Assembly (NCBI GenBank): GCA_002197995.1
Contig: NGZR01000003.1
Location: 6,138,001 to 6,202,000 of the forward strand
Length of the DNA: 64,000 nucleotides
From: Gaeumannomyces sp. JS-464
Taxonomy: Eukaryota > Ascomycota > Sordariomycetes > Magnaporthales > Magnaporthaceae
Direction: 5' to 3'
Positions 34,177 through 45,030 of the stretch are shown in pieces. Numbering within the stretch: position 1 is the first letter of the stretch; every line of letters starts with the position of its first letter. Both the position numbers and the translations under genes were made by a program. The notes beneath the pieces were generated by a model, which saw only the letters and a program-made list of their open reading frames with translations, made no database searches and was not told the origin of the DNA.

Positions 34177-35139
34177 GATTGCTTTGTGGCACAATAAACA
34201 ACGTGCAAGAGGGGAAACGCGGACCACGATTGAACGCCATGGAGCCGAGTGCACCCGCTCAGGGCAGAAAAAGGAATGGTCTGGCCGCCGGAATGCACCG
34301 AGGTGCGTCATGGGCCGCCTCGGCACGTAAGCACAGCTCCGCGAAGAGAGAGAAAAGAAAATGGGGCCAGAGGGTAGCGAAGGGACGGCCGGTTGGGTAC
34401 CGCAGTCCACGCCACACTGCGAGGGTGGGATCAACAAGGGTGTTTGCCTATATCGTCCGTTACCCGCTTGGGCACCCCATCGCAGTTCCCAAAGGGGCCG
34501 ATGGCAGGTGACATGGGATTTTCAGCAGCTCCATAACATACCTAGACGGCCCAGCTAAGCCCCGTGGCCCGGTGAGGCAATGGTAAAGACTCGTTGACTG
34601 GTGGGGAGCAAGACAGGCAAGCCACCTATGTGGGGGTCAGCCATACATCAGGTGTACATTGTCCCAATGCAAGCTGACGGGAGGGTCTTACAAAGTGCCA
34701 ACAAGACTTGGTGATGCAGGGCCCCGCCTGACCTGAATTTCCAGCAGCTGATCAAATCACAAGCAGGTGCTTGCGGATGTGGTGATGCATCTAACACGTA
34801 GATGCCTCGAGATATCTATCCTAAACTTGAACACTTGTCAGACCACGGATCTCAAAGCCTGCCAGGCCAGCCAGCCTCCGTTCAACGTCCAAGTAGAGAC
34901 CAGACAAAACGGTCCCGACAGGCCGGTGTGATACAAGAGGCCAACGAAGCAAATGCCACGGATCGGGATGGGGCTAAATTGCTCGCGAGATTGGTCAGAT
35001 TGTCTGCCAGGGGTAGGCATAATATTGGCTCTCTTGCAGATGTGCTTGGGCGTGTCAAGGGGAGCTCGAGGGTGAGATCAGATGGGCGGACAGGGGGTAG
35101 GAAGGTAGGTAGGTAGATGTGTATGGATGTAGATAGGAT

Positions 35140-35158
35140 GGTTGGTTGGTTGGTTGGT
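35140..35158 (+). repeat. (GGTT)n microsatellite
   Basis: About 4.5 tandem GGTT units, next to a short GTAG tract at 35104-35116. Confidence 0.8.
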
Positions 35159-36220
35159 ATATGAGCAGGGTGTGAGATGCGGACAGGAAGGCAGACGCTC
35201 TTCGAAATGCGCGAGCAGCCCGCTCTTGCCGGCGACGTCTAGGAGCTCGAATGAACAGAAAACCGTACCGAACAGCGCTCTGAAAGTCCGCCGCCCAGCC
35301 AGGTTGGCAGGTGCCTACCCCAGATTGGTACCTAGGTAGGTATGAACCGAAGCTGATAGGCGAAGTTTAACTGGCAGGCAGGGCTTAGTGGTTAAGCCGT
35401 GGCTTGCTGTGATGAGACCTCGATTCAGCGTTTCTGTGGCTTTCTGGCGTTGGGCGTTGCAGGAGGTTTTGATCCCCAGGACAGGTTTTGAGGGGAGAGA
35501 TGCAGAGTGCCTTGGGCTCGCCCGCAGACTGCAAGCTCGGCTTTCCAGAACAGGCCTTCCCGCTCTCAATGCTGGCGCTGGTACGATGGCGACGGCTGCG
35601 GACGCATTTGCCAAATCGAGCCCCTCTTTCTCCCTCTCCCTCTCTCGACTCTCTCAACTCCCAGTCGTGCTGGAGACTCACCCGTCGGGACGGTGGAGAT
35701 GGAGGAGCCGTTTGCGGTACGTACCGTCGAATGTGGCGCCGGGCCTTGTCGAGGTCGGCAGCTATCCCTGTTTCTAGAAGCCGCGGGCGTCCAATGAGCG
35801 GTGGCCGTGCGCCCATGTGCTCGCTTGACACGTCGAGCGCGAGGCTGAGGACCAGCTATGCGGGAAAGTGTGCTGCGGGTGGGGTGGGGTTCGTGCGTGC
35901 GAGTTTTCCGACCCAAAGCAGAAAACAGGCCGATGCGACGTCTGGGTAGGAGTGGATGGAGGGGTCGGTTCATGTGTCGGGATATTTTAAATTCTGGCGG
36001 CGGATCAGTTCAAGCTCATTGCCCCTTTCGGCCGAAATGTGGGAAAGGGCAAGCGAAACAAGAATTCAACATGGCAACAAGCATCCCCTCGGGCAAAGCT
36101 TGACCTGGATTGCGCAGTGGGGGTCAAGGAACAGCGCCTAAGAAGCAACAGAATATCGTCCCGAATGGAGACCCAAGACGCAAAGGCTGGAAGGTGGGAG
36201 TTGTGTCTACCTGGATAGGG

Positions 36221-36239
36221 AGGTAGGTAGGTAGGTAGG
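36221..36239 (+). repeat. (AGGT)n microsatellite
   Basis: Nearly five tandem AGGT units in the PHO81-VPS20 intergenic region. Confidence 0.8.
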
Positions 36240-36338
36240 CACTGTCTACGAGAGGTTACACGTTTCATGTGACCGGCCGATCTGGCTGGCAAGCTCACGG
36301 TTCCCATTTCTCAGGGGTCGAGATCCGTTGCCAGTGCT

Positions 36339-36348
36339 CCCACGTGGG
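36339..36348. promoter_or_regulatory. Palindrome CCCACGTGGG
   Basis: Ten-base perfect palindrome with a CACGTGGG core, the preferred Pho4/NUC-1 binding site. It lies 2.5 kb upstream of PHO81 and 340 bases beyond the VPS20 stop. Confidence 0.35.
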
Positions 36349-36687
36349 CTCGCGATCAGAAGCAAATCTTGAGGGAAACCGATCCTGCCCGACCCATGGG
36401 GTTGAAAGGAAAGCAATGGTTGGATCTCAGATCTGCAACCCAGAACCCTAACCCAGCCGAATACCGAGAGGCGGACTGCGACATCTGCCGTTCCTACCAT
36501 CCTTCATTTTCACCTGGTAATATCAACGTCACAAAAGCCGACGTTGATGCTGTCCACCTGCCATGCCACATACCTCTCTTCAGACTGTCGTTATAGTTAT
36601 GTTACTCAAGATACGGGAAATGAAATGTTAATGCATCTACGCTAGTAAAAATCCAATCATCAGGAAAATAGAAACCCCTCGACCACT

Positions 36688-37547
36688 TCAAGCCAGCATG
36701 GCCTGCCGCGCCGGTTCTGCCCTGGCCGGCGCGGGCACTCCCTCGACCTCCGTGTCTGCCTCGGTCTCTGGTTTTGGCAGCTCGGTCTTGGGGGCACTGG
36801 GCAAAGCGACCCCCGAAACCTCCTCCTCCAACGCCGCCAGCTCCTCTTCTACTTCGTCCTCGTCCTGATTCGACATGCTGCCTCCAAGCATTTCGCTGAT
36901 TTCCTGCATCGCCAACCGACAACCCCATGTCAGCAAATCCATAACAGCACAGGGGAGCAGCGTGTGCATTACAGCATTGGAAACTCACCTTCTGGTACGC
37001 AATCGCGTCGGCCGTGTCGCCCATCAGCTTCTCGACGTGTTCTATGCCGCCCATCTCCTTGTGGATCTGCTCCAGCACCTTGGTACCCTGCTCCAGACCG
37101 AATACGACGTCCTTGGAGATGAGGGCGAACTCGACGCTGTTGACCAGCTTCTCCAGCTGGTCCAGCTGCGCGTCTGTTTTGGACAGCAGCGACTCCTGGT
37201 ACTTTTTGCGCCTCAGCGCCAGCAGCGCCCGCTTCTTGTCGCCCTGGGCGAGCATCTGCCGCGCGATCTCCGTCTCCTTGTCCGTGAAGCAGCGTGATGC
37301 GCTTCTGATACCTGTGGAGCTTGTCCCGCTGATTCTTCAGGTCCAGTATTGCCCTGTTGCGTTGTGATAGGCGGCGTGGCCCGAAGAGTCAGCAGTTGAG
37401 CCGAAGTTTTATGCTATTTGCGCTTCCCTGTCTGCGTGCCGAAGGGCGACTGCGACTGCGCGCGGTGCGCGGCGTGGGCATGCGACCTGGCCTGAGGGGC
37501 TGCGCGTACCTATCCTGGCTGGTAACTTTGCTGCCATTGTTGCCCAT
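36688..37547 (-). CDS. VPS20: ESCRT-III subunit Vps20 (CHMP6)
   Basis: Exons 37547-37510, 37353-36989 and 36903-36688. N-terminus MGNNGSKVTSQDR carries the N-myristoylation signal of Vps20/CHMP6, followed by AILDLKNQRDKLHRYQKRIT, AQGDKKRALLALRRKKYQES and LINKED Snf7-type helices such as LDQLEKLVNSVEFALISKDV and ADAIAYQKEISEMLGG. The acidic C-terminal part (DEDEVEEELAALEEEV) is the autoinhibitory/MIM region. Vps20 is recruited by ESCRT-II on endosomes and nucleates Snf7 filaments for multivesicular body sorting. One extra base near 37286 (after ITLL) shifts the frame; removing it gives 618 bases and 205 residues, the usual size. Head-to-head with the CUE5-like gene. Confidence 0.93.
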
Positions 37548-38287
37548 TATTGCCTGCACGGCCGTGACAATAGCGTGTGGTGTAGGCGATTGAGGGTGTC
37601 GGTGGGGATCGCAGCGGCGATGCGGAAATTCATCGCCAGCCGTTTGGTCGCATTCCAAAGTGTTTTGTTTCTGGCGTTGGCGTCGGTCAAGACTCAGGGG
37701 AAGCCAGTCCGAGTTGGTCGGTCGTCATAGGTCACATTGGACAGTATGCTTCCCGCGCGGGAATGCTGGATTCAGTCGCCCGCGTCGGGAGCCCAGCACG
37801 GGTGCCTGACTTATCAGACCGATAAGCTTGCTGCCACCACCTGCAGCGTCATGGGTCTCTCCTTGGATGGCGCTTGCCCGCTTTGAGCCAGCTTCAAACA
37901 CCCGCGACCGCGGGGCAAGTCGCAGTGCAGTGGCTAAAGCTTACCACACAGTGCTGCCAAGCTTAAATGTGGCGTAAATCGTCGTCACCGTCACACAGGC
38001 AGCCAGCACAGCCAGCAGCCGGCGAAAGCCCATGCGATCCTTGTGAGAGCCCCTCTGTGTGCCCATCATGCGTACCAAATAACCGAACAGCGGATGGTGT
38101 CGCATGTTACGTAGCCCCTCGACGACACCACAAAGGAGCCCTACAAAGCCAGGAGGCCATCGTGATCATCTCCGCGACCACATTCCTGGTGAATTTGAGA
38201 CTGCCTGGCGCTTTTTGAGCAGAACAGTAGCCCAACAGCTCATTGTCCCCGATACCCTGAGCCCGCTGCAGCTCCCCGCGGCCCGTC
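37548..38287. promoter_or_regulatory. Divergent promoter region, VPS20 and CUE5-like
   Basis: 0.74 kb between two divergent ATGs. No individual element identified and no other gene seen. Confidence 0.45.
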
Positions 38288-40016
38288 ATGTCTGCGCCAA
38301 CCGATGCCGTAAGTCGAGGCTATATGTCCTTGCTGTATCACGGTGCTCAAACAAGTCGCCTCATGCGGCCGTCACAGCTCTCCCCCAATTTGCCGTGCCT
38401 GCCATCAACTTTCGAACCACCCACAAGAGAATCAGTGTCGCGCCGTCATCAGCCACTAACTCTTTGCTCTCCAATCCGACCCTAGAATAAACCTGCGACG
38501 CCAACGACGGCAGCTCCAGGTCCTGAGTCACCAACCACAGCCAGACCACTCGAGATGGACGACGACGACGTCCAAGATACCGGCGTGCTCGAGTCTTCAG
38601 GCGCTGGCGCCCCCTCGACGACCGCCGCCGCCCGCGCGGGAGAAGATGTGCCCCCCGCCAAGCCGCCCCGGCCCATGACGGAACAGCAGAAGAACCAGAT
38701 GATGCTCAAGGAAGCGTTTCCCACCTTGGACGAGGCCGTCATCAAGGCCGTGCTCACTGCCAGCGGTGGCCGGATTGACCCCGCCTTCAACGCGCTCCTC
38801 GGTACGACACAGCCTTGCTTCACAGGTTCTCATATGAAACTTGCAAGATTCCCTGCTTCCGAAACTGACCCTCTCCGTTGTCAACCCTGTCGACAGAGAT
38901 GACCGACCCCGACGCCGCCAACCGCGAGGTCGAGGACGAGAACCCCCCGGCCCCGCCGCCGCGACCGGCCGCCGTCCCGGGGGCGACACCGCAGTCGCAG
39001 CTCGAGGCCGACGAGCTGTACGCACGCCAGCTGGCGCAGCACTACGAGAACGTCGGCGCGTACGAGGACCGCACCAGCAGCCGCCCGCCCCGCCAGCAGA
39101 CAGGCCTGGACCCGGGCCGGCTCTTCGGCGGTGGCGGCGGCGGCACCCGGGGCCGGGGACAGTATCAGGAGGAGCCCGAGCGCAGCTTCGTCGACGATGA
39201 CCTGCCCATCATCAAGGAGAATCTCCGCAAGGGCTTCCAGGAGACCCAGAAGACGGTCAACACGTGGTTCCAAACCATGAAGAAGCGCTTCGACGAGGAG
39301 TTCGCCGACGATCAGCCCCAGCACCAGCAGGGCCGCCCTGGACAACAGGGCGGGCCCTCCAGGGGAGGCCGCGCCGGCGGCGATGCGGGGAGGCGCAGCG
39401 GCGACTACGAGCGATACGACGCCGACCCCCAAGTCCTCGGCGACGACTTTGCGGGCATGAAGTTCCACAACGACGGCAGTGAGTTCCCAACATGACCCCG
39501 CTCTTTCCTTTTCACCAAACTCTGTCTTTAACATTATTCTCCCCTCCCAAAGCACCCATCCCCAACACCCGCAACTCGCCAAACCCCAACGTCTTCCGCC
39601 CGCCACCGCCCTCCAAATCACCCAGGCCCGGCGAGGACCGCAAGGTCTCGTTCCGCGACGAGGCCGAGGAGATCGGCGACGTGTACAACGTCTCACCCAA
39701 CCCGACGGGCACCGCAGGAGCAGGCGGGGCCGCCGGGCGGGTGGCGGGGCCGCCAAGTCGAGCAAGTGGCAGCCCGTCGACCGTCGACCCCAACCCCATC
39801 GCCGAGAACGACCCGTTCAGCCTCGGGGACAGCGATGACGAGAAGGACGCCGCCGGCAGCAGTAACAAAGGCGCCGGCGCCGGCAAGCCCGCCGCTCCTG
39901 CGGGCGAGATCAAGATGGAGGACACCGAGAGACTCCGCAAGGCCGCCGCCGAGGCCATGAACGAAAGCCTCGTCGACGACAAGAAGGCAGGGGCCGATGG
40001 CGCAAAGAAGACTTAG
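38288..40016 (+). CDS. CUE5: CUE-domain ubiquitin adaptor, Cue5-like
   Basis: Exons 38288-38308, 38486-38801, 38897-39478 and 39553-40016 total 1383 bases, 460 residues, frame intact. After a Pro/Thr-rich start and a DDDD run, the CUE domain lies at about residues 71-113 (QQKNQMMLKEAFPTLDEAVI, then GGRIDPAFNALLEMTDP), with the Phe-Pro and di-Leu signature of ubiquitin binding. A central part has LEADELYARQLAQHYEN and DLPIIKENLRKGFQETQKTV, both typical of fungal Cue5. The rest is low-complexity (Gly, Arg, Gln, Pro). Yeast Cue5 links ubiquitinated aggregates to Atg8 in autophagy; whether an Atg8-interacting motif is present here is unclear. The first exon is only 21 bases. Confidence 0.85.
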
Positions 40017-40910
40017 CTTGTAGACCTCGGGCAGTCTGGATGGTTGGTGAACAAATGAGCACCCCCGGCGGTAGATCGATACCAGTCTATGTCTTGATGA
40101 GCGATTTGGGAGATTCCAATATCGTAATTTTACCCTTGCCATTTTGCCCATCATTCAAATTGTCAGCTGAAAATCATTGTGCTCGCCTTCGGCATTCAGA
40201 AAATGACAGTGGAAAGGTTTACGAACCAAACTGCGACTTGTTGCCTGGGTAGGGTACCACCTACAGAAGAGTTAACGTAAGCCCTACTCCAGGCCCGAAA
40301 GGCGAGCTTATTTGTGTGATCATTTCCAGCTCCTTCAGTCGACGACCAAATTTGGTTCGATTCAAAGCATCGCAAGCCAACCCCACCACCGCCAGCTCAC
40401 TACAGCTGTGCTATTTACCAAATACACCGGCTATGGTGAAATACCACGCGCGCACGATATAAAAACAACGCCAATAATGCAACGTGGGGTATCATCCCTT
40501 GTTGAGGAAAAAAAGCAAGAAAAAAACGAGAATTCCGCACCCTGGATATCATGCCCCTTGGAAGATGTCCATGCACCCCAATGCTCCACCACCTGCACCT
40601 CTAACATGAGCAAATACCCCGAATTCCATGCCAAGAGTTGAAACAGGTATACACAGAAAAGTTTGTACTGTCGGGAACCGGAGGGATGGACTCCCATCAG
40701 GAAATAACGAGACGGCGAAGGGGGAAAACATGTTCATGAAGTCGAACAAGGTAATCGGAGATGTCACTCGGTCAAGTTGGATTTACCCGCTTCGCTGGGG
40801 CGCCGACACGGGCGGGTGCTGGGGCCTTATAACACCGCCGAGATCGCTAGGAGAACATGTTCGCGGGAGGTATCCGGGATGGTTATGAACGGGAAACCTA
40901 TGAGTCGATG
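40017..40910. other. Convergent 3' intergenic region
   Basis: 0.9 kb between the CUE5-like gene and the DUF2293 gene 3' ends. No gene, RNA or repeat seen. Confidence 0.5.
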
Positions 40911-43752
40911 TTAGTGGGGTGACTCCTCAGGGTAAACCATTGCATATGAAACATACGATTGGTCGTTGTATGGCCCTCCCAAGGCGGGGTGGCCATCACG
41001 ATCGACATTGACTGGAGTAAACCCGTTCCCGTAACGGCCCGCAAAACTACCAGCTGCGGCTGGATGCTGCCTCTGATCATCGGGGTGGACCCTCTCATAG
41101 AAGAGTGGCGATGGTGGTCGTGCAGGCGCAGGCGCGTGCGGGGGCGGATTAGGTTGGGAATACGCGCCGGATGCCGGCACATACTCTCGTGAAAGTTGAC
41201 GCTCGTAGCGGACTTCTCCCACTCGAGCTGCCTGCCCGTGAGGCGGTGTCCGTCGAGGAGAATCGTCGTCCAGGGTAATTACGGGTACACGGCTCCCACT
41301 CTGTTGCACCCTCGCATCGCCATCATATTTCAGATAGGGCGTGTGCTCTGGATGCACGCGCCGCGAGGGGACGAGCAGAACCCTCTGTGCACCATGTTCC
41401 CAATCCTCAACCACAATCGGATGCCGCTCCGTTCTAAAACGCGGCTCTCCTGATAGTCGGGGGCAGCAACTCTGGTCTCGGTCCTCATGACAGGCCGGAG
41501 GTCATTGTTCGGTGGTGGCCTGGAATAAGCCACAAAATGGCCGTCCCTGGGTCCAGCCCTTTGAACCTCTCGATGGATGTGTCCGGGGTTAGGAGGGGAC
41601 TGTAACCGCAGAGGCTCCATATGCCTCTCGGGCCGCCCCTGGGAGGCGGCGCGTTAGATACATATGGAACCCTTGCGTCGTCGAGGTGGTACTCATCATC
41701 TGGGCGTGCCCTGCTGGGCAGAGGATCACGCTCTCGACAAGATACGGGACGGTAGAATGATGCAAAACGCGATCCACTGGGCTCCTTGACCGTCGCCTGA
41801 CTTCCTGACCCGTCACCGAGGGTCGGCGCAGGAGGTGAGGTTGCTGTTGTTGCGGCCTCGGTGGCAAGGAACGAACAAATATAGGGTTTGACAAATCATC
41901 TGCTTGTGGCGACATGGGCTCAATGGAAGGTACCAAATAATCCTTGAGCTCGGGGCGCTCGGCTGTAGGTCGAGGAGCCCCGTAATCCACTGGATTGTCG
42001 TGCTCGCTGATGGCCGGGACAACCCCATGAGTCACGGGATGTTGATAACTCCTCCGGTATATTGGCACAGGCTCAGGGCCAGCCACAGGGGGCAGAGATG
42101 CACCCGGTTGTACCTCCTGGCTCCCTCGGTAGTCTGGCAGATTGTGATGGTCGCGCGGTACTGACGGCCGCCCATACGGATCGAAAGGCTGACGCGATCC
42201 CTCCCTGGCGTGATGCTGATCTATTTGGCCAATCGCACCCGCCTGAGTGGTGGAAACCGGCCGGGAGGCAGATGCGTCTTGGGCAGGCTCATGGCGAACT
42301 CTCTCCCTTGCCTGCTGCCACCGGCTCTGGGCAGCAGCTTCGTAGCGCTGGACATTTCGGGAATTGAGTCTTCTGTGAACAGGTCTGCGGAGCTGGAAAT
42401 CATGTGGAACAGCCTCATCATAGAAGACGGCATCTCCGGCTTCTGGCAGATCAGGGACGGCGATGGGCTGGTCAGTCGGCGATGGGTCATCGCTAGAGAT
42501 ACTATCTCGAGAACCAGTGCCTGGCCGGCTGTCATCACTAATATCATCATCGGAGGCGTCCGAGTCTTCGTCGTCATCCGTGTCAGAGTCCTCCGAGTCG
42601 GAGATGACAATAATCTCCCTGAGGATCTCATCCAGTTGATCCCGGCCGGTCTCTTCATCCCCACGCCACTTGACGAGGAAGTCCAGGCACAAGGATTCGA
42701 CTGCCTTTCTGGCGTTGCTCCAGCCGACCTCCCGGATGAGTTGGTCGTATCGCGTGTGCGTGTGGCGGATGTGAGCAAGAACGCGAGTTGGACGCGGCGG
42801 GAGAGCGTGATATCCGCAGCGAGCCCAACAGTCCGGTTTTGGTGTCCCTAAATTAATCACGGATTGTTCATTTGCTGAACTCAAAGCAGGTATTTGCATG
42901 AACCGGGCTTGCAGGGTGTTGACGTACCTTGCGAAAAGAATGGTCGATGATCATCTGCCGATCAGTATTGGGCATCCGGGGGAAGAGATCTCTGATAACG
43001 CCATCCGCCTGTGCGTTTATCTCCTCCTGCGACTCCGGGATCGGCTCCGGGTGACCATTCACAGTCTCAAGGAAGTACTCGAGAGGTTGACCCAGTTGCG
43101 CGCGCGCTTCTTCAACGATGGTGCGCCTGAGTGATGGCCTACCCGGTTCATATGAATCCCTAGCCGGTTCGCATCCACCTCCTTGGAGTCCTGTGAAACC
43201 ATGTTTAGCACACATGAGGATATCGCGGTGGCCGAATCCGGTCCACGGATAGGATGCATGGCGAGCATACCGAAACAATGAAGATCATAGCATCCTGCTC
43301 TCGGGACAGTTCCTTGCAGGCTTTGGTCAGGTCGGGATTCCCGACGGGCACGAACTCAAAGCCGGGAGGGGGCTCTCGTGCGGTGGTGACCTAGCAGCAG
43401 GGGGGGGGCATTGTGAGTCGAAGAAAGAGAAAGAAACAGCAGAGTGCGTGGAGATAAAGGAGAAACAGGAACGGCGCCCCCAAGGTCTAGGCCTTCCGAG
43501 GCGAGAGTTGCTCTGCTGGTGGCCTACCTCGAATTCAAGCTTCTTCTTTTTGTCTTTATTCTCGACAAACTCCAAATAGGTGCGGTGCTTGGAGGTGATG
43601 ACGGGGGCGGGAATTCTCGCAACCACGCCTGGAGGCAGCGCTCCAGGCGTGATCCGACGATCATTGTGCCGGAGCTTCTTCTGCTTTTTCTTGGCAGGGC
43701 CCGCAGCAGCAGAGGCGCGGGCCGCCGCCTTGTTCTTCTTCTTTTTCCCCAT
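40911..43752 (-). CDS. DUF2293 protein with disordered tail
   Basis: Fungal protein of unknown function. Exons 43752-43528, 43390-43271, 43190-42928 and 42847 to about 40911. A Lys-rich N-terminus (MGKKKKNKAAARASAA) suggests nuclear or nucleolar location. Conserved parts are REPPPGFEFVPVGNPDLTKA, DAMIFIVS, ETVNGHPEPIPESQEEINAQ, LFPRMPNTDRQMIIDHSFRK and AHIRHTHTRYDQLIREVGW, then KWRGDEETGRDQLDEILREI followed by an acidic DSEDSDTDDDEDSD stretch. The rest is disordered and Pro/Arg/His-rich. Frame breaks: one missing base near 43131 (RVGHH/FRRTIVEE), one near 42782 (SRRVQLA/VLAHIRH), and at least three more between 41760 and 41440, so the tail is spread over all three frames. Exon 3 (263 bases) is exactly one base short. 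The 3' end is approximate. Confidence 0.8.
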
Positions 43753-45030
43753 GGATCCTGAAGTCCTAGAAGTTCACAACCTTACCATGGCAGCAGCCAG
43801 ACGTGGGTCAAGACGCAGAAGAGGACGTCAAAGTCATCCAAGGGGCTTGCCAGGGGACCGGGTGAAGGAAAAAGGAAAAGTGGGAATCAGGCAGCTGGGG
43901 ATGAGCCGGCAGTCCTTTCCGGAGGACTGGGCTTGGTGTGGGCAGACCCAGGAGTGCGCGGGGCGGGGGCGCGGTGAGATCGCGATTCAGGGTCGACGGT
44001 CCAGCCGAGCCTTGCGATAACCCAAAGTAACTGGTGAAGTGGCGTCCAGGCTCAGTAAGATTAGAGCTTGCTGAGCTGCCGGATGGAATGATTGAAGGGA
44101 TCGTGAGGGTGGGTGGGAAGCAACGTGGGGGAGGCGGGACTGGAAGCGCGGCCTGGAGCACACGCGACGCTCGTCCAAAAGCGGGAGGAGCCCAACGCAG
44201 GAGGCAACGACGGACGAGGCGACGGTGGCCACGCCGCTGATCAACAACAAAGAGGAATCCGAACGGAGACGCAGTTTGGAAAGTCGGTCACGCCGGCTGC
44301 CCGGCAGAGAGAGAATGGTGCGCCCTCGCGGAGAGTGCTGGTATGCTCGCGGCGGAGCAGCGGTTGGCAACTTTGCGTTGTTATGGGTTTGGGCTTCACG
44401 CGCAAAGTCGTCGGGCGAGGACGAGTTGGAGTGGAGTCTGGGCTCGGTCGGGCTGACCTTGGATGCTCGGGTTGGATACGTCACCTGACGGCGCCAAGCA
44501 TGACTAAGCATTGAAGTCGTGCAGCCGGAGCGCCTCGACAGTTCGAGTAATAATCACGTGTGCGTGACTTGTCCGAACGCGCCTGCGCCTACGCCTAGGT
44601 GCCTTTTATCGAAGATGAAATTGAGAAATAGAAGGGGAAAAGACGGCGCATGGAGGAATAAAGGAAGGGGGGAAAATGAAAAAAAAAAATCAGAAGCTAA
44701 CGGGAACAAGCAGGGAACGACGGAAGTGAGGGGCATCGAATCGAACTGCCCAGCGATTCAGCGACGGAAGCCCGTGCCTTTGGACGGTCTGGGAGCCGAG
44801 TCGGCGGGCGCCCACCTTTGCAATATGGGGCCCCGCCCAATTGCATCTACAGACTTCACGAGCTCCCGAGGACCTGCCACGTTCGACTCTATTCTGACAG
44901 CACGCATACAATGCGGGATGCCCAACATTAGCTTGGCGCCCGAAACTTGTCGTGGCTGACGGTGGGCACTCGCATGCGCCTACCTGGGCCCTCACTGGCT
45001 GCTGGTGATCAATAGCGCTGCGTGGCAGCC
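43753..45030. other. Divergent intergenic region
   Basis: 1.28 kb between the DUF2293 and DHX35-like start codons. Open frames are present on both strands but none is recognisable. Confidence 0.5.

Larger units (their letters stand above)
33864..36687. other. Long intergenic/5' region of PHO81
   Basis: 2.8 kb without a recognisable gene, between PHO81 and the VPS20 3' end. Open frames on both strands (for example around 35385-35949) look like GC-driven noise. It contains CACGTG motifs and GGTT/AGGT microsatellites. Confidence 0.5.

Noticed and set aside
35384..35432. tRNA-like A and B box words (TTAGTGGTTAAG, CCTCGATTCAG)
   Set aside because: Spacing between the boxes is too short and no acceptor stem or anticodon arm can be folded.
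38881..39765. 294-codon antisense frame in the CUE5-like gene
   Set aside because: Mirror of the Gly/Pro/Asp-rich coding sequence; no motif.
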